Source of the DNA: Pictodentalium vernedei | Taxonomy: Eukaryota > Mollusca > Scaphopoda > Dentaliida > Dentaliidae | Assembly (NCBI GenBank): GCA_031216915.1 | Contig: CM062297.1 | Coordinates: 541,220,971 to 541,284,970, forward strand | Reading direction: 5' to 3' | DNA length: 64,000 nt | In this document: piece after piece, positions 54,751 through 64,000 of the stretch | Layout: each line of letters opens with the position of its first letter | How positions within the stretch are numbered: position 1 is the first letter of the stretch | Program-made: the position numbers and the translations under genes | The notes under the pieces: model-generated | Seen by the model: only the letters and a program-made list of their open reading frames with translations | Told to the model about the DNA's origin: nothing | The model's database searches: none

Positions 54751-56400
54751 AGTGCTGAAACGGCTGGCCAATTTTTGTAACCGGCTAACCGTCGAGCATA
54801 ACCGGATGTCAACCAGATATCCATTAATTTCAACACTGGTGTTACTGTATTGTCTGCAATGCAAAATCAGTAAGGAATGGTGAGAAAACAGTTCAAAACA
54901 CTGCCACCTGACTTCCACAAAAAGTAAACAAATGAAAACCATCGAGTGCCAACAGAAATTGTTGATGTGCAAACGATCATTAACACATCATAACTATGGT
55001 CACTCTGCATTCCCCGTTCACAAAACCAGGCCTTGCCATTTGAAAGTCACAGGCACGCCACATGCCGCGCACTTGAAACAAAGTTTACGTGTGCAATTTG
55101 TTCCCATGTGCGTGCATTTGAAGTGAGGGATGATTGTCATTGATATTACTTAAGAATTTTCCAACCAGTTTGTAAATTGTAGTTAGGCATAGTTAAGTGT
55201 ATTACCAAAGAGCCTCTTACCTTGAGTGACTTGAATTTGATGTGATCATAGGGTGAATATGTACTCCTAATTTTGTGAGTATCTTTTCCTGTTCTCTGCT
55301 AAGACAAATGTCACAAACAGTTACACAATTACATTTACCTATTCCTTGCAATGAAATTCTGGCAGGAATATGTTGCGAGTCATGAAAGGAGTTTGTTAAG
55401 AAATTATTATGTATCCCATTGTCTGAGAGTGGAGCTTGACCTTTCGTACATGGGCTTTTTGTACATGGCAATTTAGGACGTTTCGTACACAAACCATTTA
55501 GGACATTTCGTACACAAGCTAGGACGTTTTGTACACAGGGTTATGACTGTCTTGAGCCAAGTAAAGATATCAACCCATAAGTAAAAATAACAAATTTATT
55601 GCAATAACATATTTATATAAATACATAACATACTGGAATGATACAAATATCTTTTTTTTGACTCCACGTCTCTGTGGCACAGTTCTTTTGGATTGGGAGA
55701 CATCCTTGTTTGAAAAAAACTGGGGCACAAGCTTACTGAAATCTTTTAGACGGATATAATTTTTTGCATCAGCTATAATAATGTGCAAAAGTTAAGTTGA
55801 ATAGCTGATACAATTTTATATAACAGCGATGTCTCATGAAGTTAACACCTGCAATACCAGTATTTGCCTGCTTCATTTTTAATGGGGAAATCCCCTATTA
55901 TTTTTAGAGCACTCACATCATCACATTTATATATATTTGAGCGTGGTTGCTTTGTTAAAAATTCAATAAGATTAAATAAATTAAACAAATGTTAAATCTT
56001 TTCACACTTAAAAATGAGAAAATTTTTCTTGTATTTTATACATGTATGTCGTGTCAGAATTTTTCTATGTTATTGTTCATTCTATTGAGCGAACTTTAGA
56101 CAATTAACAACACCACTCGTGGATGGGTTTATTTTAGAAATGGGTGTTATATAATCTTGTTGTTATGGAGTGTTTCATTTGCTTTGGGATAAAAATGTAA
56201 TAATTTTTTTCACAAAACACAAACGTCACTTATAGCATACTGTTATCATATAACAAGGATTATTTCAACTTAATTTACAATTATTGCCTACTTCGAATTT
56301 CTTTCACTCCCTCTGAATAATGAACTTTTGAGTCATCCAATTCTTATGTGTACCAAGTGACAGAAAGTGAGGTTCCAGATGGTAATGTACGCTTTCCAAT
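54751..56400. other. Unassigned, with a hAT-like end and a phrase repeat
   Basis: CTAGTGCTGAAACGGCTGGC at 54750 followed by ACCGGCTAACCG looks like a hAT end; I found no partner end. 55440-55545 is a phrase repeat (GGACGTTTCGTACAC and variants). The rest is AT-rich, and I see no gene. Confidence 0.45.
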
Positions 56401-56409
56401 AAGAGCGGA

Positions 56410-56965
56410 GAAACATTGTCAGAAGACTAGACTTAAGTCAAGGTTATCCAAATAACATAAAATTAACCCTTCACCTAAAGTGAGTTTCGGTCAACACCTC
56501 TGTCTCTAAATAGCTGAAGCCTTTTGCTTCCGAAACATTGGCTATATTACCTGGTGACACAGAAATTATAAATTTACACTAATGTCAGTTAATTTATACC
56601 AACCTTAACCCTTTACTCAACATTACCAGAAGACAAGATTTAATGAGAAAGCTTTCTAAATAACGTAAATTTAACCCTCTACCAAAAGCGAGTTTGATAC
56701 AAAAAAAATCGGTATTACGAGTTCGAAGGGTTAAGCCTTTTACCTCATGACACAGAAATTATAAATTTACGCTGTTATTTAATTTATGCTGGCTTTAACT
56801 CTTTAGTCAACAATACCAGATGAGACTAAATGAGAAGGTTCTCCATAGAACGTAAAATTAACCTTCTACCTAAAACGAGTTTCAAAAGCCACTGTTGTTT
56901 GTAAATAGCCAAAGTTAATAGCCTTTTGCTTTCAAATTATTGGTAATATAACCCTTTCACTGAAC
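56410..56965 (+). repeat. ~180-bp tandem array (three diverged units)
   Basis: Phrases of the type ACATAAAATTAACCCTTCAC, then GACACAGAAATTATAAATTT, recur from about 56455, 56652 and 56850. TTAACCCTTTACTC occurs between units, resembling the ends of the TTAA-flanked elements in this window. Confidence 0.7.
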
Positions 56966-57436
56966 AAGCTTGGCAAACTTTTTAAAATGAGGGCTCATCA
57001 GCTAGGCTTTAGATGCAAAAATTAAAAACAAGAGGCCCCAAGGGGCCTTAAATCCCTCACCTGACAAAGTAGTTCAAAGAAGCATTTTAGGTCACATTCA
57101 GCTAGTCATGGCTTATCAACACTATAGAGAAATAAAGTCATGAAATTTTTCATGGGTCCTGCTGACTGGGTCCAATTCCACCCACGGTAGATAAGCACTG
57201 TCATAATCCAAAGGTTTTTATGTCACTGCAGTTTGAAAGGCATAATTGATGGAAAAATACTAAGGAGTGGATTTGAAAACTAGATGAAGTGATTGTGCCC
57301 ACACAATACACAGGATTTTCCTTCTATTTTCAGTTCCTGCACTTTTACGTACCAAAATTGAGATAAATGCATAAAAAACAGGTTTTTGTTTTTATTTTTG
57401 TTTGGAAATTTTCAAGTCCCTAACAAAATATTTTCA

Positions 57437-58108
57437 AGGTGCAAGGTGGATGAGCATAAGGGATAAGTCCCACTTGCCTCTATACCCTTGGGACACAGCT
57501 GGAAGTCCTTCCTGGCAACTTTCGACTTTTCGTGCCGGAAGGACTTCTTTTCCTACTGTACCTACTAGTTGAAAATTGGGGTTTAGACAGAGTCACTGTT
57601 TTGTTCTGGATGAGTACTCCACTATCAAGTACATACTCCTTCTGCTGGTTGCTACTATCTAATCTCTCATTAGATATAATTGCTAAGTGCTAAGCCTTAC
57701 CCTGATTGCCCTTGCTAGTAATATCCACCCCAAAGTTCTATGTTTTATGACTTCGAATAAGTAATCTAACCCCATATAAACATTTAAGTTATTTTGTAAA
57801 TATTTTATTACTCTCACCTCTTTTTTATTGTCTTTTGTAACTTTTACTTTCAATTCTAAAACCCTAACACTCTTTACTCTAGATTACATTACTTCTTTTT
57901 ACGCCAGCTTGAATACATTTTGCCTCCAATACTACAATTATATTCCATGTGCTCACTTGAACAATACCGTGCTCGGATAGGAAATTACAACCTTGCAGTT
58001 TATTCGAGAAGCTTAAGGCATTGCCTGCCGAAAGATAGATTTATATGCATCTTAATTTATTTGCTCTTACGTCTCAGTGGTGCTGAGCTGCATTAAAGCT
58101 TCACTGTC
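57437..58108 (+). promoter_or_regulatory. 5' UTR of the CR1-like LINE
   Basis: It starts right after the target duplication. It has a hairpin GGAAGTCCTTCC...GGAAGGACTTC at about 57511-57548 and holds no ORF1. Internal promoter function is assumed for LINEs, not shown. Confidence 0.6.
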
Positions 58109-58339
58109 TTGTTTGCTCTGTTCAATGGCCAATCAAATGGGCTCATTATCCCCCAATCTGAAAATTCGATTGAAGCAATTCCATATCACAACGGTTGTTT
58201 GAATGCCTCGAGGGCTACGTCATCAAAAAAAGTGTTAACTACATCTCTCCTATTAACATCGTGTTTCTTTTTTTTGGTCACAAGCTTATTATTGTCAGGT
58301 GATATTGAAACCAACCCTGGTCCAAATTCTCTTAACTGA
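58097..58339 (+). pseudogene. LINE ORF2 leader with 2A-like (StopGo) sequence
   Basis: This frame opens after a TAA at 58094-58096 and has no ATG. It runs through a hydrophobic stretch (LLLTSCFFFLVTSLLL, about 58244-58294) into SGDIETNPGP (58295-58324), the D-x-E-x-N-P-G-P consensus of 2A peptides. There the ribosome skips the Gly-Pro bond. Four codons later a TGA (58337-58339) stops it, and the endonuclease continues in the same frame. The hydrophobic part with 2A resembles known 2A signal sequences of sea-urchin proteins and LINEs. Confidence 0.85.
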
Positions 58340-59150
58340 GACCACAATCAGAAAACACTAAAAATTGTTCATCTTAACATTCAAAGTCTCAAACCTAAAC
58401 TGGTGATTGTACAATGTGAATTTGGACCTTTTGATATTGTGGCTTTGAGCGAGACATGGCTTCATAACAATGATACCTCATATCCGATGTCCAATTTCCT
58501 GGGTTTCATGAACCATTGCGATTTGATCGCTCATCAAGGGGAGGCGGGGTTGCCTTTTATATTAAAGATGGTATCTCGTTTCGACACAGACCGAGACTGA
58601 TACACCGAATACGGAGTGCCTATGGGCTGAAGTATTCACGAAACAAAGTAGATCGTTATTGTTAGGAGTATTTTACCGTCCACCCAACAGTCCTCCAGAC
58701 ATATGGGATGCAATATCAGCATCCATCGAAAAAGCTAGAGACACGTCAGTTGGTGACTTAATTATCACGGGTGATTTCAACGATAACCAAATGGCTTCCT
58801 CAAGAGGTGGCTTCTCTGAAATAATCAATTACTTTAACCTCAGACAGCTTGTGAGTGAACCAACATGCTTTACTGAGACATCTGCTTCATTGTTAGATCT
58901 CTTTGCTGTCAGTGACACAATCAACATGAAAACATGTGAAGTCCTCGAACCAATTATTCCATGCATGACCCGCTATCACTGCCCAATTTCAATTGAAATC
59001 GAATTTTTGAAACCAAGCTGGCTTTACTCCCATGGTAACTCCCATGGTAACTATGACGTATTGAACAAGGCTTTCTATAACACTGACTGGAACTCTGTCT
59101 TTGATGTTTCATGTCTCGATACCATAAGTTACCAGTCTCACTGACTAAAT
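58340..59150 (+). pseudogene. LINE ORF2 part: APE-type endonuclease, frameshifted
   Basis: Motifs are KIVHLNIQSL (about 58358), VALSETWL (about 58438-58461), GGGVAFYIKD in a shifted frame near 58540-58570, LGVFYRPPN (58660) and IITGDFND (about 58762-58785). The usual Asp of the Ser-Asp-His box is replaced in RYHCPI (about 58972). Frame breaks lie near 58535, 58590 and 59142. Confidence 0.85.
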
Positions 59151-59199
59151 ACTTGATACTGCATCCAAACATATACCCAACAAATTTATTACTTCGAGA

Positions 59200-61476
59200 A
59201 TGGATCAACCGAAATGGATGCATAATGAAATAAGACTATTAATGAGACAGAGAAAACGTCTGTATCGCATTGCCAAACATACCAATTTCGCATACGCCTG
59301 GGCCAAATACAAACTTAAACGGAATGAGGTTGTATCGGCCATCAGGAAGGCCAAAGCCCCTCATTTTTCAAAAATCCAGTCCACATTGAGCAGCAACAAA
59401 ACCCCAGCATCACTGTGGTGGAAAACCCTAAAAACACTAATCGGTAGCGGTAACGCAACAGGAATCCCCACCCTGATTCATCGAAACAAAATTTATTCCT
59501 CAAGTATCAAGAAAGCTGAAGTGTTCAATGAATACTTCTGTTCCATCTCTACAGTTGATGATTCGCATGCTTCCTTACCAGATCCACCGCCCCATGCTTT
59601 TCAATACATTGATAGTATCACCCTACATTGCAGTGAAGTGTATGCCGCTATGAAGTCATTAAAGTTGTCCAAGGCGTCTGGTCCCGATCAAATAAGTCCA
59701 CGTCTTCTAAAAGAATGTAAATCCTCTCTCTGCGAACCACTCTCAATCTTATTCAATATACTACTGAATAATTCATACCTTCCTTCATTGTGGAAAAAAG
59801 CAAATGTCTCCCCAATCCTAAAAAAACAATCCTCAGATACAGTCACTAATTATCGCCCGATATCGTTGATCAGTTGTGTTGGTAAATTATTTGAAAAATG
59901 TGTTTTCAAACGCTTGTGGCAGTTTTTGAGCGAAAATAATGTCCTTAGCCAATTTCAATCAGGTTTTACCCCTAGAGATTCAACCGTCCTCCAACTGACT
60001 GACATTTATGATGAATTCTGTCGCGCGCTTGATGAAGGCAAAGAGGTTAGGGTGGTTTTCTGTGATGTTATTAAGGCATTTGACATGGTATGGCATGCTG
60101 GTCTTATCCACATGCTGGAGAGTATTGGTATTTTGGAAGAACTTCTACTATTTCTAAAATCGTATCTTGCGGATAGGTCACAGCGAGTTGTGATAGCCTC
60201 GGAGTCATCTTCATGGAGACCCATTAATGCCGGTGTACCCCAGGGGTCTATACTTGGACCGTTACTGTTTTTGATATACATAAACGACATAGCCAGCGAC
60301 TTATTCAGCAGTATTCGCCTCTTCGCAGATGATACGTCCTTATATCTAATTATTGAAAACCCAGAGCAAGCCGCGGTCATAATCAATAACGATTTGGCTA
60401 CAATCGAGCATTGGGCCAAAACATGGTTGGTCGAGTTCAATCCCAACAAAACTGAAAGTATGTGTATATCACGTAAAAGCAACCCCAACTCTCATCGACC
60501 TTTATATTTAGGTAACTCACAGATATCAGAAGTGCGTGACCATAAACACTTAGGACTCATACTAAATAGTACATGCACATGGAACAACCACATTGACCAC
60601 ATATGCTCCAAAGCCTGGTCTCGCTTTGACTTGCTGAGGAGGCATAAATTTAACCTTGATCGTAGTGTCCTGGAAAAAATATATTTTGCCTTTATTAGGC
60701 CACTTCTTGAATACGCGGACTCTGTCTGGGATAATTGTTCTGCGACCAACGTCGAGGAACTCAAAAAAATACAAAAAGCAGCGGCAAGAATTATCACCGG
60801 AGCAACAGTTAGTGCCAGTAAGTCTTTGTTATATTCTGAAACACGGTGGGAATCCTTGCAAGAAAGACGCCAAAAACATAAACTAATTCAGTTCTTCAAA
60901 ATGTATCATCACATGTCACCCCCATATATTTCCTACAAAGTTCCCCCACTTATCTCCTGGATGAATTCATCACGTAGTCTCCGATCTAGTCAAAACCACC
61001 GAGTTCCTTTCTGCCGAACGCAATTGTATCAGTCTTCTTTTATCCCCAGTGTTACTGACCAGTGGAATAAGTTGCCGGTACCTGTCCACGAGAACTCATC
61101 TTTGATTAACTTTAAAACGTTTCTTAGTGATGGTAACCAAAGACCACCAAGGTTCTATAGTAACGCGAAATCTCGTAGGGCTCAAATATATCATTGTAGG
61201 CTGCGGTTGCGTTGTAGTAGTCTTAATTCCCACCTTTTCGTTAATCACTTATCAACCAGTCCCTCCTGCCAGTGTGGTGAACTTGAAACTACTGATCACT
61301 TTTTCTTTCATTGTCCTTTGTTCTCAAACGCTCGTAATTATACGATTAATTTACTCCCATATGTAGCTGATACATCCACACTTCTATTTGGCTCTGAATT
61401 CTTGAATAACGATGACAACTGCCTTATTTTCGAAGTTGTCCATGACTTCATTTTATCAAGCAAGCGATTTCATTAA
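59200..61476 (+). CDS. LINE ORF2 part: reverse transcriptase, intact frame (758 aa)
   Basis: This is the RT of target-primed retrotransposition. Residues 157-173 (LSKASGPDQISPRLLKE) are RT block 0/1, NYRPISLIS is at 217-225, motif A is FCDVIKAFDMVWH with Asp289, GVPQGSILGPLLF is at 345-357 and the catalytic FADD is at 375-378. The C-terminal region ends in a CxC...H...C finger (Cys690, Cys692, His700, Cys705). The ATG at 59200 is simply the first Met after a frame break from the endonuclease, so the natural protein is a fusion. All RT catalytic residues are present, and the frame lacks stops for 2.3 kb. Confidence 0.93.
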   Translation: MDQPKWMHNEIRLLMRQRKRLYRIAKHTNFAYAWAKYKLKRNEVVSAIRKAKAPHFSKIQSTLSSNKTPASLWWKTLKTLIGSGNATGIPTLIHRNKIYSSSIKKAEVFNEYFCSISTVDDSHASLPDPPPHAFQYIDSITLHCSEVYAAMKSLKLSKASGPDQISPRLLKECKSSLCEPLSILFNILLNNSYLPSLWKKANVSPILKKQSSDTVTNYRPISLISCVGKLFEKCVFKRLWQFLSENNVLSQFQSGFTPRDSTVLQLTDIYDEFCRALDEGKEVRVVFCDVIKAFDMVWHAGLIHMLESIGILEELLLFLKSYLADRSQRVVIASESSSWRPINAGVPQGSILGPLLFLIYINDIASDLFSSIRLFADDTSLYLIIENPEQAAVIINNDLATIEHWAKTWLVEFNPNKTESMCISRKSNPNSHRPLYLGNSQISEVRDHKHLGLILNSTCTWNNHIDHICSKAWSRFDLLRRHKFNLDRSVLEKIYFAFIRPLLEYADSVWDNCSATNVEELKKIQKAAARIITGATVSASKSLLYSETRWESLQERRQKHKLIQFFKMYHHMSPPYISYKVPPLISWMNSSRSLRSSQNHRVPFCRTQLYQSSFIPSVTDQWNKLPVPVHENSSLINFKTFLSDGNQRPPRFYSNAKSRRAQIYHCRLRLRCSSLNSHLFVNHLSTSPSCQCGELETTDHFFFHCPLFSNARNYTINLLPYVADTSTLLFGSEFLNNDDNCLIFEVVHDFILSSKRFH

Positions 61477-62493
61477 GTTGAAACTCAATTCTACGCCCCA
61501 TCCCCACTCTACGTGGAAAAGTCAACACTGAAATAGTGATTATTCACTGCATCAAACAGGTATTGTTTAGCTCGCATAATAGGACCCATTCAACGAATGC
61601 CTGCTGTGGAATACCCCCTCACGCCTCCAATCTTTTAACACCTCGAGGTTTGCTTCCGCCTATTTAATTGGCCTAATTCGCTATCAAATGAACCAAAAGT
61701 AAATAAGTTGCCTATTCTCTCGAGTGTTAAATCTATTTAACATATATTTAACATGTATCTCGTCTGTATTAACTCTGATTTATTCCCAAGATATTATTGG
61801 GTAAACACACTATTACCATCTGTGTATATGTGAAGGGTGTGTGTCTGAGTCTTGCTCTGGTTTCTGGAGATAGATCGTGACTTGTTTTAGACTTGTCGTG
61901 AGCTGTCCTTGGAGGCCCGATTGTGACTTCGATACGTGCTCTTCGAATCCGCATAATGGTGATAGTGTCTATGTATCAAGTATTCAAGCTGTTTTCAACA
62001 TATTAGTTTCTTTTCTTTTTTCCTTTTATCTTTTGTTTTTATTAGTGCTTCTTTCTTCTCTCTTCGTTCTTCCTTTCTTTTCACGCTGAAGTTTAAACAT
62101 TTCCACAAAGTCGTTGCTGGGCGGTTGAGATGCTTCCCTCTGCCTCGCATCAACGCCGATGTGATGCTTAAACTATCCTCCACTTGACCTCCGATCGAAG
62201 CAATTAATTTGTAACTTAATTTATAATGGAGGGAGGGTCTCAGCTATCTTGCGACGACGCGTGGGCTCTTCTGCTGATCTCTACCACCTACAGGAGTAAG
62301 TCATAATTTGTTAGGGAGACGACTTACATAAGCTTCAGCTTTCTGTCGAATCCCTCACCTACGTAGTAATCTGCTTTCCTTGCTTTGTGTATACTATTCT
62401 ATCTAGTGCTGTTCAGAATTTTTTGTTATCCATTTGGTATTGTGCTATGTATACACATGTCAATTATTGAATAAATACTGTTTACCCTAAACT
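61477..62493 (+). other. 3' UTR of the CR1-like LINE
   Basis: About 1 kb of non-coding sequence ends at TGTTTACCCTAAACT. A polyadenylation-like AATAAA lies near 62470. It has a T-rich tract (62010-62085). No poly-A tail is present. Confidence 0.75.
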
Positions 62494-62502
62494 AAAATAT
62501 TT

Positions 62503-62735
62503 TCAGACTAAAATTCTTTTTCTTCTTAAAATTGACCAAAACGCATAAAAACCAAAAAACTAATTTCCGGCTTTTGGTCCAAAATTTTCCACCCGGACCC
62601 CAAATTTTCAGTGTAAAAAAAAAATAATTTTTTTTGTCTTAAAATTGACCGAAACGCATAAAAACACCAAAAAAGCATTTCCGAATTTTGGTCCAAAATT
62701 TCTAAGTCCGGACCGGGACCCCAAATTTTCAGCCT
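62503..62735 (+). repeat. Tandem duplication of ~140 bp
   Basis: TTAAAATTGACCAAAACGCA and AATTTTCCACCCGGACCCCA recur as TTAAAATTGACCGAAACGCA and TTTCTAAGTCCGGACC, about 115-140 bp apart. It is part of E7. Confidence 0.75.
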
Positions 62736-63325
62736 AAATATGAACCCAGGGACTTAGCTTGAACAAATTTGAATCTCAACCCCCTAAGGATGCTGCATAC
62801 CAAATATCAAAAGATTCTTATTGGTTGATCCGAAGAAGATTTTTAAAGAATATTGGGAAAAATTTTTTTGGCATAAATTAAGTACTTATGACCCAATAAG
62901 CCCTCATATCAAATTTGGTTTAAATCTGGCTCTCAGTTTGGAAAATAGAAATTTTGGGCGGGGCGACTATTCTTGCCCTCCCATAACAAAGGCAAATACA
63001 GCTCCTCGAACTTCTCTTGAGCAAATCTGAATCTACAACACATAAGGAAGCCGCATACCAAATATCAAGTCTCTGCTGCACCTGGTTCATGAGGAGATTT
63101 TTTAAGATTTCGGTCTCCCTTGGGGGCGTGGCACCACCCAGGGAGAGGAGCAACTTCATTTGAACAAATCGAATTGGCATTAGGCAATAAACATTTACCC
63201 AACATTTGAATGAAATTGGGCTAGTGGTTTTGGAGGAGAAGTCGGTTTTGTAAAGTTTACGACATACGACGGACGGAAAGTGATCAGTAAAGCTCCCCTT
63301 GAGCTTCGCTCAGGTGAGCTAAAAA

Positions 63326-63700
63326 TGAGAAGAACCCAAAATCTTGTTGCCTAAAATACCTACACCCAAAATACCATCGCTAAAATACCTCAGCCCAAAA
63401 TATCAACCTGTTTTCAGCAAAACTCATGAGTTCAAAAATTCCCTCAACCCAAATATATTTGTATGAGCTCTCTAGCCGAACTATCACACGTTCGAAAGCC
63501 ATGTAGAGGTTACTGGACTCGTATATTTTTGGCGTGGTATTTTGGGGCATATAAGACAAAATTCCAATAGGACAAAAGTCTTAAGACAAAATATGGATAA
63601 AAGTCTTTAGGACAAAAGGCCTGGAGACAAAAAAGCGGACAAAACACTTCAGGATAAAATCCCTCTAGAAAAAGGACAAAGGCAGATAAAAGCCCTGAAA
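63326..63700 (+). repeat. Two short-phrase degenerate arrays
   Basis: 63345-63410 repeats CCCAAAATACC-like phrases. 63550-63695 repeats GGACAAAA-like phrases separated by 4-10 variable bases. The period is about 15-20 bp, and phrases vary at the same position each time. Confidence 0.65.
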
Positions 63701-63704
63701 ATTT

Positions 63705-64000
63705 TTACCATACTACATGAATATTTGAAGATTATTTTTCATTCCCTTTCCAGTAAATTTTGAGCCTCTTGATTTTTTGGTTCACCACTTGATTTACATT
63801 TTGTCATTGTGAAAGAAATATAAATATTTAAATTGCAAAAATTATTTAAACTCTCCGATAGTATTATTTGAAGCTAATTTTTTTATTCCCTTTTTAATAA
63901 ATTTTTAGACTCTCGATTTTTTGGTCCACAATTCAATTTAAATTTTGTAACTATGTCAGAAATATAAATATTTAAATTGAAAAAAAATATATTTAAACTT
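63705..64000 (+). repeat. ~145-bp direct repeat (two units, second cut by the window end)
   Basis: GATTTTTTGGTTCACCA (63770) recurs as GATTTTTTGGTCCACAA (63915), and AGAAATATAAATATTTAAAT occurs in both. Confidence 0.8.

Larger units (their letters stand above)
57437..62493 (+). mobile_element. CR1-like LINE with 2A peptide, near full length
   Basis: It is bounded by AAAATATTTTCA at 57425-57436 and 62494-62505, an exact 12-bp target duplication. The order is 5' UTR, a short leader with a 2A motif, APE endonuclease (frameshifted), intact RT, and a 3' UTR ending AATAAATACTGTTTACCCTA without poly-A, as in CR1-like elements. There is no ORF1. 2A motifs at the N-terminus of ORF2 are known from APE-type LINEs of several invertebrates. 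Confidence 0.92.
57029..63325 (+). mobile_element. Type 1 element E7, split by a LINE insertion
   Basis: The 5' end ACAAGAGGCCCCAAGGGGCC with CCTCACCTGA lies at 57029, and the 3' end, a GAGCTTCGCTCAGG stem-loop closing GTGAGCTAAAAA, at 63325. The LINE at 57437-62493 lies inside, and its 12-bp target duplication joins the two halves. Inner parts are a twice-repeated ~140-bp segment (62503-62735), one ~165-bp unit (62735-62850), and the shared 3' unique part with ATCAAATTTGGTTTAAATCT at about 62907. Confidence 0.75.

Noticed and set aside
60006-60797. Minus-strand frames within the 2A-LINE RT
   Set aside because: They are antisense shadows of the RT, without domains.
8649-63325. CRISPR arrays
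   Set aside because: The repeats are 150-340 bp tandem units without unique spacers, in an animal-type genome.

Overview
This window reads as intergenic DNA from an animal, most probably a bivalve or another mollusc. The reasons are the AT-rich background, the absence of any convincing multi-exon host gene, and the mix of repeats: DIRS-type tyrosine-recombinase retrotransposons, a CR1-like LINE carrying a 2A motif, tRNA-derived SINEs, and many tandem-array elements with hairpin ends that resemble what is known in bivalves as pearl/Helentron-associated repeats. The organism call is an inference. I see no rRNA, CRISPR or bacterial gene organisation.

Layout. 1-3053 is the 3' part of a decayed DIRS element (copy A), with RNase H, methyltransferase-like and tyrosine recombinase remnants, then an internal complementary region and a terminal repeat. 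A second 3' end of the same family (copy B) lies at 6225-6647. Between and after them are hairpin-ended tandem arrays of three main kinds. Type 1 has a ~160-170 bp unit, a 5' GGCC palindrome and a 3' AGCTCACC...GGTGAGCT hairpin (8.6-13.9, 17.0-18.8, 24.3-36.4 and 57.0-63.3 kb). Type 2 has a ~335 bp unit and TAGCTCAACTT/AAGTTGAGCTA ends (4.6-5.8, 18.9-21.0, 34.4-36.2 kb). The rest are several other ~155-170 bp arrays. Small DNA transposons (hAT-like and TTAA-flanked piggyBac-like) and two SINEs are inserted among them; for several of these the target duplications can be read directly.

36440-42942 is the best-preserved unit: a full-length DIRS retrotransposon on the minus strand. It has near-identical inverted terminal repeats, an internal complementary region that matches both outer ends exactly, and three uninterrupted reading frames: a Gag-like protein, RT/RNase H/methyltransferase-like, and tyrosine recombinase. 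The RT stop overlaps a recombinase ATG as ATGA, and the RT frame has no ATG before its catalytic core, so its expression is likely to be unconventional.

47.3-51.9 kb holds a broken LINE on the minus strand. Its ORF1 has a Cys-rich finger and an SGNH-esterase-like domain, and its RT has lost the catalytic Asp-Asp segment. 57437-62493 holds a near-complete CR1-like LINE on the plus strand, bounded by a 12-bp target duplication. It has a 2A-like DIETNPGP peptide ahead of a frameshifted endonuclease and an intact RT of 758 residues.

These parts do not form a host pathway. They form layers of nested insertions. The points most worth following are the DIRS expression strategy, the 2A-LINE, and the way unrelated tandem arrays share end structures, unit length and a short core motif.
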